A stretch of 64,000 nt of DNA. Source: Hoylesella saccharolytica JCM 17484. GTDB taxonomy: Bacteria > Bacteroidota > Bacteroidia > Bacteroidales > Bacteroidaceae. The stretch is from NCBI RefSeq assembly GCF_000614205.1, contig NZ_BAKN01000003.1, positions 1 to 64,000 of the forward strand. Direction: 5' to 3'. The notes under the pieces were generated by a model that made no database searches, was not told the origin of the DNA, and saw only the letters and a program-made list of their open reading frames with translations. This document shows positions 37,996 through 47,285 of this stretch, one piece after another; the stretch's first letter is position 1; the number at the start of each line of letters is the position of its first letter. A program made the position numbers and the translations under genes.

Positions 37996-39230
37996 ATGCG
38001 TAGTACGTTTAAGGTTCTGTTCTACCTCAAAAAGAACGCCCCCAAGAAGAACGGTTCCGTTCCTGTGATGTGTCGTATCACCATAGACGGTACGATAGCC
38101 CAGTTCAGTTGCAAATGCGACATCCATCCCGACTTGTGGGACATCAAGAGCAACCGTGCTTCGGGCAAAAGTACCGTGGCGTTGGAAACCAACCGTTTCT
38201 TGGACAAGATACGTGTCGGCATCAATGCCAAATACAAGGAGATAGCCGAGCGGGATAACTATGTCACTGCCGAGAAAGTGAAAAACGCCTTCTTGGGCTT
38301 GGAAATGCGACACGAAACCTTGCTGAAAGTCTTTGTCCAGCATAATGAAGATTTTTTCAAACAGGTCAATGCAGGCTTGCGATGCCCATCCACCTACCAC
38401 AAGTATTGCACGGTCTATAAACATTTGGAGGAGTTCATCAAGACCCGCTACCGTGTCAGCGACATTGCTTTGAAAGAACTCACTCCGGCTTTCATCACCG
38501 ACTTCGACATCTTCCTGCGCACCGAAAAGCAATGCTGTAACAACACGGTATGGATTTACATGATGCCCCTGCGCCGTATGATTACCATTGCCCAGAACCA
38601 CGGCTGGATAGTTCGTGACCCATTCGTGGATTACAGCATATCTGCCGAAAGTACCGACAGGGACTATCTGACGAAAGATGAAATCCGCAGGCTGTTGGAC
38701 TTGAAATTCCGACGTAAGTCAATGGAACTTGCTCGGGATTTGTATGTTTTCTGTTGCTTTACAGGCTTGTCCTTTACAGATATGAAGAACCTGACCAAGG
38801 ACAACCTTCAGACTTCCTTTGACGGTAAACTCTGGATTATGACCAAGCGACAAAAGACAGGTGTGGAGTCCAATATCATGCTCTTGGATATTCCGAAACA
38901 GATTATCGAGAAGTACGATGGCATGGCGAAGGAGGACTACCTCCTGCCCGTTCCGCAGTACATTACCGCCTGCAAGAACATCAAGAAAATCATCGGACTC
39001 TGCGGTATCGAAAAAGAGATTACGTGGCATACCAGCCGCCATACTATGCGACGGAAATCTGCATGACCAACGGCGTTCCCATCGAAACCCTTTCCAAGAT
39101 GCTCGGACACACGAATATCCGCACCACGCAGATTTATGCCAAAATCACTCACGAAAAGGAAAGTCGGGACATGGCGGCACTCTCCGATAAACTGAGTAAG
39201 ATAGAGCAGTTCAATGGTATCAGTATATAA
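37996..39230 (+). CDS. tyrosine recombinase of CTnDOT type, one frameshift
   Basis: Site-specific integrase of the element. It has an arm-binding N-terminal domain (KVLFYLKKNAPKKNGSVPVM), a SAM-like core-binding domain, and a catalytic domain from about residue 220. Motifs: FTGLSFTDMKNL in box I, where the usual Arg is replaced (as in IntDOT, which has Ser), the Lys strand WIMTKRQKTG, then HTSRHT (His-x-x-Arg), MLGHTN and the nucleophile Tyr in TTQIYAKI. The frame breaks at 39045: adding one T turns the sequence into RHTYATEIC and joins the two halves for a total of about 411 residues. It lies at the left edge of the element, reading inward. Confidence 0.9.
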
Positions 39231-39245
39231 TAAGGAGGACGAACG

Positions 39246-39608
39246 ATGAAAAGAGAAATCATAACCATAGGAGAGAACGGAAAAGTACATATCCCGACAA
39301 CTCCCGTTTGGATGTCGGCTTGCGAAATAGCCTCCTTGCTCGGCGTATTCTCCGGCAAGGTAAACAGCCACATCAAGTCTATCTTCAAAGAGGGCTTACT
39401 CAGAGAAGATGAGGTGATGCAAACGCTATTGTTTAGGGATGGTTCGGTGGATTTATACAACCTTGAAATGATAACGATGCTGTCATTTCGCTTTGCTTCT
39501 CCACAAGCCAAGAGTTTCCGTAAATGGATAATCGGAAGAGTGACCGAAAAGAAGAGAACAATTCCTCCGCTACTTGTGTGTTATGGCAAAGGCGGATGGT
39601 ACAACTGA
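39246..39608 (+). CDS. element-borne RhuM/Bro-like putative DNA-binding protein
   Basis: A 120-residue soluble protein. It begins MKREIITIGENGKVHIPTTP, followed by VWMSACEIASLLGVFSGKVN (helix-turn-helix-like) and a DLYNLEMITMLSFRF segment typical of small RhuM-related proteins found beside integrases of Bacteroidales conjugative elements. The role is unknown; regulation of excision or establishment is a guess. A strong AAGGAGGA ribosome site (39231-39238), rare in this phylum, precedes the start. The gene is 15 bp after int. Confidence 0.6.
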   Translation: MKREIITIGENGKVHIPTTPVWMSACEIASLLGVFSGKVNSHIKSIFKEGLLREDEVMQTLLFRDGSVDLYNLEMITMLSFRFASPQAKSFRKWIIGRVTEKKRTIPPLLVCYGKGGWYN

Positions 39609-39615
39609 ATATCAG

Positions 39616-39651
39616 AACAGGCAGTAAGACAAGAGTTTCTTACTGCCTGTT
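39616..39651. terminator. bidirectional terminator
   Basis: Perfect 14-bp stem AACAGGCAGTAAGA (39616-39629) with TCTTACTGCCTGTT (39638-39651), 8-nt loop. It separates the convergent plus-strand 120-residue gene and the minus-strand HTH gene. Confidence 0.8.
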
Positions 39652-39657
39652 TCTCTG

Positions 39658-39960
39658 TCAAGGCTTCTCAAACCGAGGGCGATAATTCTCCTGCAACAGT
39701 TTTTCCACATCTTCTTCCCGGTAGAGAACCTTTCCGCCTAACTTGATAAAGGAGATTCTCCCCATATTGCGATAATCCTGTAACGTGCGCCGGTTGATAT
39801 GCAACAGGCGGGACAGTTCATCGTCCGTCAGATAGCGATGCCCGTTAAGCAGAGGTCTGTTCTTTTTCCGCAGGACATCTATTCCCTTTATCATGCGGTC
39901 GCTCGCATTGAGAAAGTGCGCAATCTCTTCATTGTTCTTGGTCTTTACATCGTTGTCCAT
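39658..39960 (-). CDS. small helix-turn-helix protein (excisionase-like), paralogue 1
   Basis: A 100-residue protein with a MerR/excisionase-type HTH in its second half: LTDDELSRLLHINRRTLQDY, then RNMGRISFIKLGGKVLYREE (wing) and DVEKLL. It belongs to the HTH-17-like proteins that sit in pairs in Bacteroides conjugative elements and act as excisionases or regulators. It follows the 93-residue paralogue by 37 bp on the same strand and ends at the 39616 hairpin. Confidence 0.82.
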   Translation of the reverse strand: MDNDVKTKNNEEIAHFLNASDRMIKGIDVLRKKNRPLLNGHRYLTDDELSRLLHINRRTLQDYRNMGRISFIKLGGKVLYREEDVEKLLQENYRPRFEKP

Positions 39961-39997
39961 ATTTTACATCGGATTTAGTGGTGATACTATTCATTGG

Positions 39998-40276
39998 TCA
40001 TAAAGCGGAGGATTGTTCGAGCAGTTTTCCGACATCCTCCGGCTTGTAGAATATCTTATACCCTATTTGCGTATAGGGCAGCATCCGGTTGCTACGGTAG
40101 GTCTGCAAGGTACGCAAACTGATGTTCAGGATTTGGCAGACATCCTGATTGTCCAGCCACCTGCCCATACGCTTTTCGTCACACTCCCGACACAGGGCAT
40201 CGACTTTGGCGGTCAAAATGCGAAAACGTTCCATCATGGCTTCATACGTTTTCTTCTCGATTGTTATTACTTCCAT
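39998..40276 (-). CDS. small helix-turn-helix protein, paralogue 2
   Basis: A 93-residue protein beginning MEVITIEKKTYEAMMERFRI, a helical N-terminus shared with paralogue 3 across the divergent gap. The HTH is NQDVCQILNISLRTLQTYRS followed by wing MLPYTQIGYKIFYKPEDVGK. The start at 40276 is fixed by the -7 box at 40308-40315; the frame extends further upstream but through the promoter. It is first in a two-gene minus-strand unit. Confidence 0.82.
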   Translation of the reverse strand: MEVITIEKKTYEAMMERFRILTAKVDALCRECDEKRMGRWLDNQDVCQILNISLRTLQTYRSNRMLPYTQIGYKIFYKPEDVGKLLEQSSAL

Positions 40277-40307
40277 ACTCTTGTCCGTTTTAATGTTACA
40301 CTTTGTG

Positions 40308-40315
40308 CAAATGTA
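40308..40315 (-). promoter_or_regulatory. -7 box of the minus-strand HTH pair
   Basis: Minus-strand TACATTTG (complement 40308-40315) fits TAnnTTTG and ends 31 nt before the ATG at 40276. A TTTTG about 17 nt upstream may be the -33 box. The shared 28-bp element begins exactly 36 bp upstream. Confidence 0.65.
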
Positions 40316-40351
40316 CTTACAGAGTAAGTATTCAAAACCATCATTCCCTTT

Positions 40352-40379
40352 ACTGCGTACTTGTGGCTTCAATATGGAT
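40352..40379 (-). promoter_or_regulatory. shared 28-bp upstream element, copy 1
   Basis: On the plus strand it reads ACTGCGTACTTGTGGCTTC, then A, then ATATGGAT. The same 28 bp with one mismatch (A to G) recur at 50925-50952. In both places it lies 36 bp upstream of a minus-strand TAnnTTTG box, the position of an activator site. It could also act on the plus-strand HTH pair starting at 40498. Confidence 0.7.
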
Positions 40380-40497
40380 GCTTTTGTCGTATGGCTTTTG
40401 GAATCAGACAGAAAAATCTCTATTCAGTACATATTTAGCATACAATCCGGACGATTTTAACTCCCGAACTTTGCAGCATAATCAAATTCAAAGCGTC

Positions 40498-40851
40498 ATG
40501 GATGTCATAACAATCGAAAGCAAAGCCTATCACGAATTGATGGGCAAAATAGAGAAAATCCTCCGTTATGTAGAGAAAGAGGAAAAGGCAAAGACGGAGT
40601 ATGAGAACCGCCTTGTTACCAATGATGAGTTAGCCGATATACTCGGCATCAGCAAGCGTACCCTTCAGCGTATGCGCAGTGCGGACAGAATCAGCTACAA
40701 GATGATCTACGGACGTTGCTACTACGCCCTGCATGACATCGAGGAGGCGATACGAAACAAGAGCCTGTACTGCAATCCTCAGAACCTGAAAGAGCTACGG
40801 CATAACTTCGAACTTAAAAGCAGGAGGATAAAGGATGGAACTATTGGATAG
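40498..40851 (+). CDS. small helix-turn-helix protein, paralogue 3
   Basis: A 117-residue protein starting MDVITIESKAYHELMGKIEK, nearly the same opening as paralogue 2 on the other strand. HTH: LVTNDELADILGISKRTLQR followed by MRSADRISYKMIYGRCYYAL and DIEEAI. An upstream in-frame extension is excluded because this ATG aligns with the paralogue and is preceded by GAACTTTG, a weak -7 box. Its last 17 bases overlap the next gene, so the two are probably coupled. Confidence 0.82.
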   Translation: MDVITIESKAYHELMGKIEKILRYVEKEEKAKTEYENRLVTNDELADILGISKRTLQRMRSADRISYKMIYGRCYYALHDIEEAIRNKSLYCNPQNLKELRHNFELKSRRIKDGTIG

Positions 40852-41155
40852 AGAGACCTTCCTTGAATGGATGGAACGCATCATGAAGCGTTTCGATGAC
40901 TTGAAGCAGACAGCTCCTGACATACCCCAACGTCCGATGATAGACGGAGAACCTCTGCTGGATAACCAAGAGGTCTGCCTGATGCTCCAAATCAGCAAGC
41001 GTACCCTGCAACGTTATCGGGCATCGGGTACGCTTCCTTTCCACATCGTTTACCACAAGACGTGGTATTTGGAATCGGAAATCCTTGCCTTTATGCAAAC
41101 CCACTTTACGGAGAACCTCAAACGCAAGAGGAAGAGACCGCCCAAAGACACGTAA
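40835..41155 (+). CDS. small helix-turn-helix protein, paralogue 4
   Basis: A 106-residue protein: LLDRETFLEWMERIMKRFDD at the N-terminus, then HTH LDNQEVCLMLQISKRTLQRY with wing SGTLPFHIVYHKTWYLESEI, and a very basic end (LKRKRKRPPK). The second of the plus-strand pair, it overlaps paralogue 3 by 17 bp and is closed by the hairpin at 41179-41213. Confidence 0.82.
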   Translation: MELLDRETFLEWMERIMKRFDDLKQTAPDIPQRPMIDGEPLLDNQEVCLMLQISKRTLQRYRASGTLPFHIVYHKTWYLESEILAFMQTHFTENLKRKRKRPPKDT

Positions 41156-41178
41156 TTTCGGATTGTACGCAACAGCAA

Positions 41179-41213
41179 AGCCCCCGTTTTGTCGTAATGA
41201 CAAGTCGGGGGCT
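41179..41213. terminator. terminator between HTH pair and helicase gene
   Basis: Stem AGCCCCCGTTTTGTC (41179-41193) with GACAAGTCGGGGGCT (41199-41213), loop GTAAT, one mismatch. It separates convergent genes and may serve both, though T-tracts are short. Confidence 0.7.
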
Positions 41214-41243
41214 GCCGTTTGAATGTGATGATAACATTACAGA

Positions 41244-44200
41244 TTATATTTTCGGCCTGACAACGAACACCTTTTCTGCCAGAGACGGCGGCAGTCCGTC
41301 CATAGAGGGCTGTGTAGCGGAGATACTCTGCCCGCTGCTTTCCAACGGTCTGTCGGTTTGAGCCGCAGAGGTGCTGACGGAGGGGGCGGCGACAGTCGGC
41401 TCAATCGGACGTGACCGTTCCAATTCTTCCGCCTTTCTTTCGCCATCCTGCATCATTTCCACTTCCTCTTGCGTACTCTCCAACTGCTCAATGGGCTTTA
41501 GAGAGAGCTGTATTTTTCGGTCAAGGGCAGCGAGTTCCGTTTTGAGGTCTTTGAGCTGCTCTTCCTTCTTCCAAGATCCGTTCACGACCTCCTGCAAAAC
41601 AGGAATATCCTTGGCTATCTTTTCCGTGTCCGCCTTAAACTTCTCAATCAAGCCGGGTATCTTCTCCAAGGCGTTCAGGAAGTTCATGCAGGCGAGTTGC
41701 GGGTCTGCCGCAATCCTGCCGTTATTGTAACTGTACTTCATTCCGCTTTCTCCCATCACGAAGAACTTGTTCTGCGAAAGGTCGAAAAGGTCTTTAGAGG
41801 AGGATTCCGTCTTGACCACGAGGTTAAATCCGTAGAGTGTTCCGATATTGAAATACTCTCCCCGTGTGCAGGCTTTCTCGTTGATTTCCGCAAGCTTGGC
41901 GGCAATGCGTTTCGGGTCGCTTCCTTCCACCCCTTTGAGTGTTATCGGGTTGAGGATATTGCCCTCCTTATCCTTCTGTACACGACTTTGGTACAAGTCC
42001 CAGTCGCTTTGGAAACGGGCTATCAATTCCTTGTTTCCGTCCACCGTTCTCATAACTTCGTCCAATCGGCTTCGGGAGGATGACTTACTGCGAATGAACG
42101 CCTGCCGTTCGCTGTCCAAACCCGCAATCTTCTTTTCCAACTTTGCCTTCTCCAATAAATCGGTATTCCCGGAGAGGATAGCGACGTATTCAGAAAAATT
42201 CATTCCCGATTTCTCGTCCATACTTCCCTCGTCGATGGTACGGCTGCCCATACGGTTGTTTTTAAGCTGTTCGATAAAGAGTTGCTTGTTATATAACAGG
42301 TTGAACTTGTAGCTGTCAAGCGATTTTTCCACCGCATAAATGATGACATCCACTTTGTTGTCCGCATGAAACTTGGCGACCTCGTTTCCTTTACGTACGG
42401 CTCTGCCGTCCCTCTGCTCCAAGTCGGAAGGACGCCAGGGACAGTCAAGATGATGAATGGCCACGGCACGTTTCTGGGCGTTCACACCCGTGCCGAGCAT
42501 ACTCGTAGAACCGAAAAGCACTCGAATTGAACCTTCATTCATTCCCGCGATGAGCGTCTTTCGAGCCTTGTCGGTCTTAGCTTCCTGAATGAAGCGTATC
42601 TCCTGAGCGGGTATGCCGTGGTCTTCCACCAACTTGCGCTTGATTTCGGAATAGGGATTCCATTCGCCCGGCTTATACGTACCGAGATCACTGAATACAA
42701 ATTGCGTTCCTTTCTGCTCCTCAAACTTGTGATAGTATTCCGCAATCTTGGCAGCACAGTGGGAGGCTTTGTTGTCCACATGATCTCCGTACTTGTTAGG
42801 ATCAATAAGCCTCAAATCTAAGCTCATCTTTCGAGCCATGTCCGTTGCGATAAGCATCTTGGCTTTCTCCTCTCTATCGGAGAGTTTCTCTCGTCCTAAT
42901 AATTCTGCATTGCCCGTCTTGGCAAACTCCACCAACTTGGCGATGAACTCTTCCTGTTCGGGCGTAGGCGGTATGTTGTGCATAATCTCCCGTTTCTCCG
43001 GTCGGTCGATGCCGATGTCTTTTGCCGTCCGGTAATCGGTGATTTGAGCGTAGAACGCTGCCAACTCCGGCACTTTGATAAAATAGCGGAAACGCTCTTT
43101 CTGTACAATCTCATTGGTAACGGAGAACTCATAGTCCACCGACTTCTTGGCAAAGATGGCTGCCCACGCATCAAAGGTCTTGATATGCTGGGCTTCGAGA
43201 GCTTGGGGACGCAGGTACTTGAACAGCAGATACAACTCCGTGAGGGAGTTCGATATGGTCGTACCCGAAAGGAAAGTGGCTCCCAAGTCTTTTCCCGTCC
43301 GCTCCTGTATTGTGCGGATGGCAAAGAGCATATTCAAGGCTCTTTGGCTCCCCTCACTGTTGCCAAGCCCTGCCACACGGTCGTGGCGAGTATTGAACAT
43401 CAGGTTCTTGAACGTATGCGACTCGTCCACGAAAAGATGGTCTATACCCATGGTCTTGAAATCTACCACGTCGTCCTTTCGGTTCTCTATCTTGAACTTG
43501 ATTTCATCCAACTTCGCCTGCAAGTTCATCTGCCGCTTGACAAGCCCTTTCTCCATCGCACGGGAGATGCTACGCCCCTGCTGACGCAATACTTCCAAGT
43601 TTTCCTCTACACTGTCCAACTCATCCTGAAGGATTTTCTGCTGTATCTCGTCCGACTGCGGTATCATGCCGAACTGGTCGTGCGTGAGGACAATGCAATC
43701 CCAGTTGTTGTTCTTGATGTCGTGGAAAATCCGCTGCCGCTTATCGGGCGTGAAATCGTTCTTGCCCGGATAGAGCAGCTTGGCATTCGGGTAAGCCGTT
43801 TGGAAAGTCTGTGCTATCTCCTGCACGTTGGCTTTGAGAGCGAGTATCATCGGCTTGTTCGCCAAGCCGAGCCGCTTCATCTCATAAGCTGCGGTACACA
43901 TGATAAGCGTCTTTCCTGCCCCCACCTGATGGTCGCAGATCCCTCCTCCATTGAGTTTGAGCATCCACACGGCATCTTTCTGACTATCGTACAGGCTTTC
44001 GATGCCCAAGCCTTTCAGATTAAGGTCAGGGAATGTCTGATGGGAACCATCATACTGGGGACGCACAAAACAATTGAAAGTGTCATTGTAGAGTTTCTCC
44101 AACCGCTGCTTGAACTCATCGCTTTGCTCGTTCAGCCAATCGGTGAAGCCGTTTCGTATCTCATCGATTTTAGCGTTTGCCATCTGTATGGCTTCCGTGT

Positions 44201-46730
44201 CCCGTACCTTGACCTCCTTGTCGCCGACCATGATTTTCTTGGTGATGTCGGGCGTTGTATTCAGCAGGGCGTGCTTCATCAGGGCAATGCCGTCGTATCG
44301 ACGATGCTGTCCCCGCACACAGAACCTGTCCCAGATATTGGCATTGTGCATCCGTGCCTCCACGGAATACTCGTCCGCACTTGAATTGTAGCGTATCGTC
44401 ACCTCCGTGTCGAAAAGGTGCGAGGCATAATCGGAGTAGAGATTTACGGGAATCCATCGCTCCCCGAAGTTGAAATCCAAGTCCACGAAAGGAATTGGTT
44501 CGGGGATGGCATCCTTCAGTGCCTGCAAGGAGGCTTGCGCCCTTGTGTCCTCCGGATGCTCCAAGAGATATTGTTCGATACGCTCCGAAGCGGCAACCAC
44601 ATTGCCCGATATGAACTTCTCGGCAATTTCATATTCTCCCTCCAAGGGATTGTAGTAAATCCTGCCGTGCAGCTCGGAGAGCATTTCCTCTTCGGAATTT
44701 TCGGGAAGCAATGACAGCATATACTCGGTGTCCACCGCTCCGAATTTGTTGAGTGAAGCCGAGAGAGCCTCTTGGGCATTGCTCACCTCTGTCACTTCGT
44801 GCAGGCTGAACGAAACGGGTTGATGGAAAATGTCGGTTTTGAGCGTTTCTTTATCCACTTTCCGTTCTAAGAAAAGGATTTCCCTGCCCCCGGCATCCAT
44901 CAGGATCTGCTCGTGGTTCTTGCGGTCGTTCAGATGCCCGTACAGTCGCACGAAACGGTCGTACAGTTCATTGAGGTTCTCTCGCAAGGATTCATTCGCC
45001 ACCTTGCGTTCCGCTTCATAGTCATAGAGTGCGTGGTAGGCGTCACGCAGGTCTATGTAGAGCAGCATTTTCTGTCGTTCTTGGGACGGGAGGTCTATGG
45101 GCTGGAACATTCGGTTGTCCTCCATATCACGGACAAGCATTCCGACTTGAAAGTCCGAAGCCAGCAATGAACCCTCTCTGAGATGTTCGTGCCATACCCC
45201 CTCGTAGGGACGTTGCTGCATACCTTTCTCCTTGTCCTGCTGCCACCACAGCTCTCCCGTATCTTTCAGCCCCAGTGCCGTATCATTGCTTTGTGAAGTC
45301 TCGGAAAAGATGGAGGGTGATACGACAGATTTCAGTTTTGCGGCAGCTTTACGTTTGGGCTTTTCCTCCGGGATAACATTGCCGAAAAGGTCGAGCAGTT
45401 GTACCCGTGGTGTGACACTGCTTCGGGCTTGCTCCACAGGCTGTTCCTCTCTCGGCCGCACCACCTTTTGGTGCGGTTGCTCCTCTGTCGAAGCGGCAGG
45501 CGTAAGCGTAGCTTCTTCCTGCTTGACTTCGGGAGAAACGGCAACTTTGGGCTGCTCCTGAATGGAAATATGCTTTTGGTACAATGCCATATCCAAGCGT
45601 TTGGCTAAATCCGCCCGCAGAATTTTTCCCATATCGGTGGCGATGCCTTCCGCTCCACCCTCGTGATGGAACAGGATGGCGGGCTTGCCGTAAGGGTCGG
45701 TATCCTGCTTCCACTCGGTATGCACGATTTGCGACATACTTCGCAGATAGGTGTTGAACAGCACTCCGCTGGGTCGCTTTTCACTCTTGATGAAACGCTT
45801 TTCCTCTTCGGTAAGACTTGTCTTATTGCTCTGCTTTTGCAGGACGATAAGGTCACTGCCCACTTCCGTCCCCGCATTTTCTGTAAAGAGATTGTTCGGC
45901 AGACGGACTGCCGAAACAAGGCGGGTATGGTTCATCAGCCACTCCCGTACCGGTTCGTTCGTCGTGGCGTTCATAACGCCTTGCGAGGTGATGAATGCCA
46001 ACACACCGCCTTCACGGAGCATATCCACCCCCTTGACGAAGAAGTAATTGTGCAGGGACATGCGGGCGATCTTTCGGGCAGGTTCTGCCGTCTTGCTGAA
46101 AACAGGGTCGAAGACGGCCACATCTCCGAAAGGAATGTTGCTGCTGACCACATCGAAATAACCTCCGAGCTTGGATTCGATTTCCTCGAAGCCTCGGATG
46201 CGTATCTTGTCTTCGGGATGCAGAGCGGAGAGCATTTGTCCCGTAAGGATGTCTTTCTCAAAACCGAAGGTCGTATGCCCTTCGGCTGCAATGCCGTCAA
46301 AAGAGCGGATGAACTCGCCCAGTCCCGCCGAGGGGTCGAGGATACGCTTGGGGACGATGCCTGCCTCCTGTAAGGAAGCGGCAATCTCCCGCACTACGGA
46401 CGCAGGAGTATAGAAAGCGGTCATCACGGAATTTTTCAGGCTCTGCATATAACTCTTGTACTGCGACTCGGAAGCGGTGTTGTCCCGAATGATGCGATGC
46501 AGCTCCATCACCAAGGGGAATAGCTCCAGCTCCGACTTGTTCCATCGGGCGATGTCCTCCATCGTGTTGGCGGGAGAGAGGATACACTTCAAAGCCCCGA
46601 AGCCCGTATAAGCCCGCAACCCCTCCATTTCCTCCTCCGTTGCCGTGCGTTGTTCCCGATGCAGGGCAAAGACCGTCTTGATGGCTTCTATGTTCGCCCT
46701 TAGATGCTCCTTCTTGTTATAACTTGCCAT
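41244..46730 (-). CDS. giant methylase-fold/SNF2-type helicase protein of Bacteroidales conjugative elements
   Basis: An 1828-residue fusion. Residues about 100-330 resemble an N6-adenine methylase ([18 protein letters not shown] at 132-140), but the catalytic NPPY motif reads SNIPFGD (197-203), so methylation is doubtful. From about 900 a superfamily 2 helicase follows: Walker A VGAGKT near 936, DESH near 1101, and motif VI region [14 protein letters not shown]. The last 350 residues are largely coiled coil. Orthologues are standard in CTnDOT-like elements beside topB and DUF1896 genes, and are presumed to act in element DNA processing or defence evasion. It overlaps the DUF1896 gene by 14 bp. 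Confidence 0.9.
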   Translation of the reverse strand: MASYNKKEHLRANIEAIKTVFALHREQRTATEEEMEGLRAYTGFGALKCILSPANTMEDIARWNKSELELFPLVMELHRIIRDNTASESQYKSYMQSLKNSVMTAFYTPASVVREIAASLQEAGIVPKRILDPSAGLGEFIRSFDGIAAEGHTTFGFEKDILTGQMLSALHPEDKIRIRGFEEIESKLGGYFDVVSSNIPFGDVAVFDPVFSKTAEPARKIARMSLHNYFFVKGVDMLREGGVLAFITSQGVMNATTNEPVREWLMNHTRLVSAVRLPNNLFTENAGTEVGSDLIVLQKQSNKTSLTEEEKRFIKSEKRPSGVLFNTYLRSMSQIVHTEWKQDTDPYGKPAILFHHEGGAEGIATDMGKILRADLAKRLDMALYQKHISIQEQPKVAVSPEVKQEEATLTPAASTEEQPHQKVVRPREEQPVEQARSSVTPRVQLLDLFGNVIPEEKPKRKAAAKLKSVVSPSIFSETSQSNDTALGLKDTGELWWQQDKEKGMQQRPYEGVWHEHLREGSLLASDFQVGMLVRDMEDNRMFQPIDLPSQERQKMLLYIDLRDAYHALYDYEAERKVANESLRENLNELYDRFVRLYGHLNDRKNHEQILMDAGGREILFLERKVDKETLKTDIFHQPVSFSLHEVTEVSNAQEALSASLNKFGAVDTEYMLSLLPENSEEEMLSELHGRIYYNPLEGEYEIAEKFISGNVVAASERIEQYLLEHPEDTRAQASLQALKDAIPEPIPFVDLDFNFGERWIPVNLYSDYASHLFDTEVTIRYNSSADEYSVEARMHNANIWDRFCVRGQHRRYDGIALMKHALLNTTPDITKKIMVGDKEVKVRDTEAIQMANAKIDEIRNGFTDWLNEQSDEFKQRLEKLYNDTFNCFVRPQYDGSHQTFPDLNLKGLGIESLYDSQKDAVWMLKLNGGGICDHQVGAGKTLIMCTAAYEMKRLGLANKPMILALKANVQEIAQTFQTAYPNAKLLYPGKNDFTPDKRQRIFHDIKNNNWDCIVLTHDQFGMIPQSDEIQQKILQDELDSVEENLEVLRQQGRSISRAMEKGLVKRQMNLQAKLDEIKFKIENRKDDVVDFKTMGIDHLFVDESHTFKNLMFNTRHDRVAGLGNSEGSQRALNMLFAIRTIQERTGKDLGATFLSGTTISNSLTELYLLFKYLRPQALEAQHIKTFDAWAAIFAKKSVDYEFSVTNEIVQKERFRYFIKVPELAAFYAQITDYRTAKDIGIDRPEKREIMHNIPPTPEQEEFIAKLVEFAKTGNAELLGREKLSDREEKAKMLIATDMARKMSLDLRLIDPNKYGDHVDNKASHCAAKIAEYYHKFEEQKGTQFVFSDLGTYKPGEWNPYSEIKRKLVEDHGIPAQEIRFIQEAKTDKARKTLIAGMNEGSIRVLFGSTSMLGTGVNAQKRAVAIHHLDCPWRPSDLEQRDGRAVRKGNEVAKFHADNKVDVIIYAVEKSLDSYKFNLLYNKQLFIEQLKNNRMGSRTIDEGSMDEKSGMNFSEYVAILSGNTDLLEKAKLEKKIAGLDSERQAFIRSKSSSRSRLDEVMRTVDGNKELIARFQSDWDLYQSRVQKDKEGNILNPITLKGVEGSDPKRIAAKLAEINEKACTRGEYFNIGTLYGFNLVVKTESSSKDLFDLSQNKFFVMGESGMKYSYNNGRIAADPQLACMNFLNALEKIPGLIEKFKADTEKIAKDIPVLQEVVNGSWKKEEQLKDLKTELAALDRKIQLSLKPIEQLESTQEEVEMMQDGERKAEELERSRPIEPTVAAPSVSTSAAQTDRPLESSGQSISATQPSMDGLPPSLAEKVFVVRPKI

Positions 46731-47148
46731 CTTCTTCGAGTTTTAGTTGAACAAAACCCGTAATCTCCGTATAGAGGGAGTTGTATTCGGGCATATAGGC
46801 GAACTCGTCCGAAATAGGATACTTGGTGAAGATTGCTTCCAAGATTGGGCGCAGGCGGATAGCGGTCTCCCTGACAGCTTCAAGCGGCACTTCGGCGGAG
46901 AACTCGTTCCAAAGAACAGAGGAGATGGTATCGTGGTGGGAAAAGTGCAGACCCGCATAGAGCGTCTTATTGGCAATGCCGATACATTCGGCTATGGGAA
47001 GACCGGTATCGAAGGCTTCGGCATAGGCTTCGGAAGCGGCTGCCGCACGCTCTTTGACGAAGGGAATGTCATCGGCTTTTTCGGGATGGCTTTCCCGAAG
47101 AAAAGAGAGCAGGGATAGCTCGTAATAGGAAAATCGAATGGCTGTCAT
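46717..47148 (-). CDS. DUF1896 family protein
   Basis: A 143-residue soluble protein from [20 protein letters not shown], the family's usual start; the frame is open further upstream but without homology. Helical, with [20 protein letters not shown] and then [20 protein letters not shown], the DUF1896 core. Function is unknown; the family is confined to Bacteroidales mobile elements between topB and the large helicase, as here. Its 3' end overlaps the helicase start by 14 bp, implying coupled translation. Confidence 0.85.
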   Translation of the reverse strand: MTAIRFSYYELSLLSFLRESHPEKADDIPFVKERAAAASEAYAEAFDTGLPIAECIGIANKTLYAGLHFSHHDTISSVLWNEFSAEVPLEAVRETAIRLRPILEAIFTKYPISDEFAYMPEYNSLYTEITGFVQLKLEEDGKL

Positions 47149-47285
47149 ATCTGTAATTTTAATGGGTATATAATGCAAAGGCACTCGACGTCCCCGCCGA
47201 GTGCCACCACTAAAATCCGCAGTAAAAACAACAGGATTGTTTATGACCGCATCATTCAGTGGCAAAATTAGCAAATTACGGGGAT

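Noticed and set aside
37600..38000. tRNA gene as integration target
   Set aside because: I looked for a cloverleaf and a 3' tRNA end at the element border and elsewhere in the window and found none.
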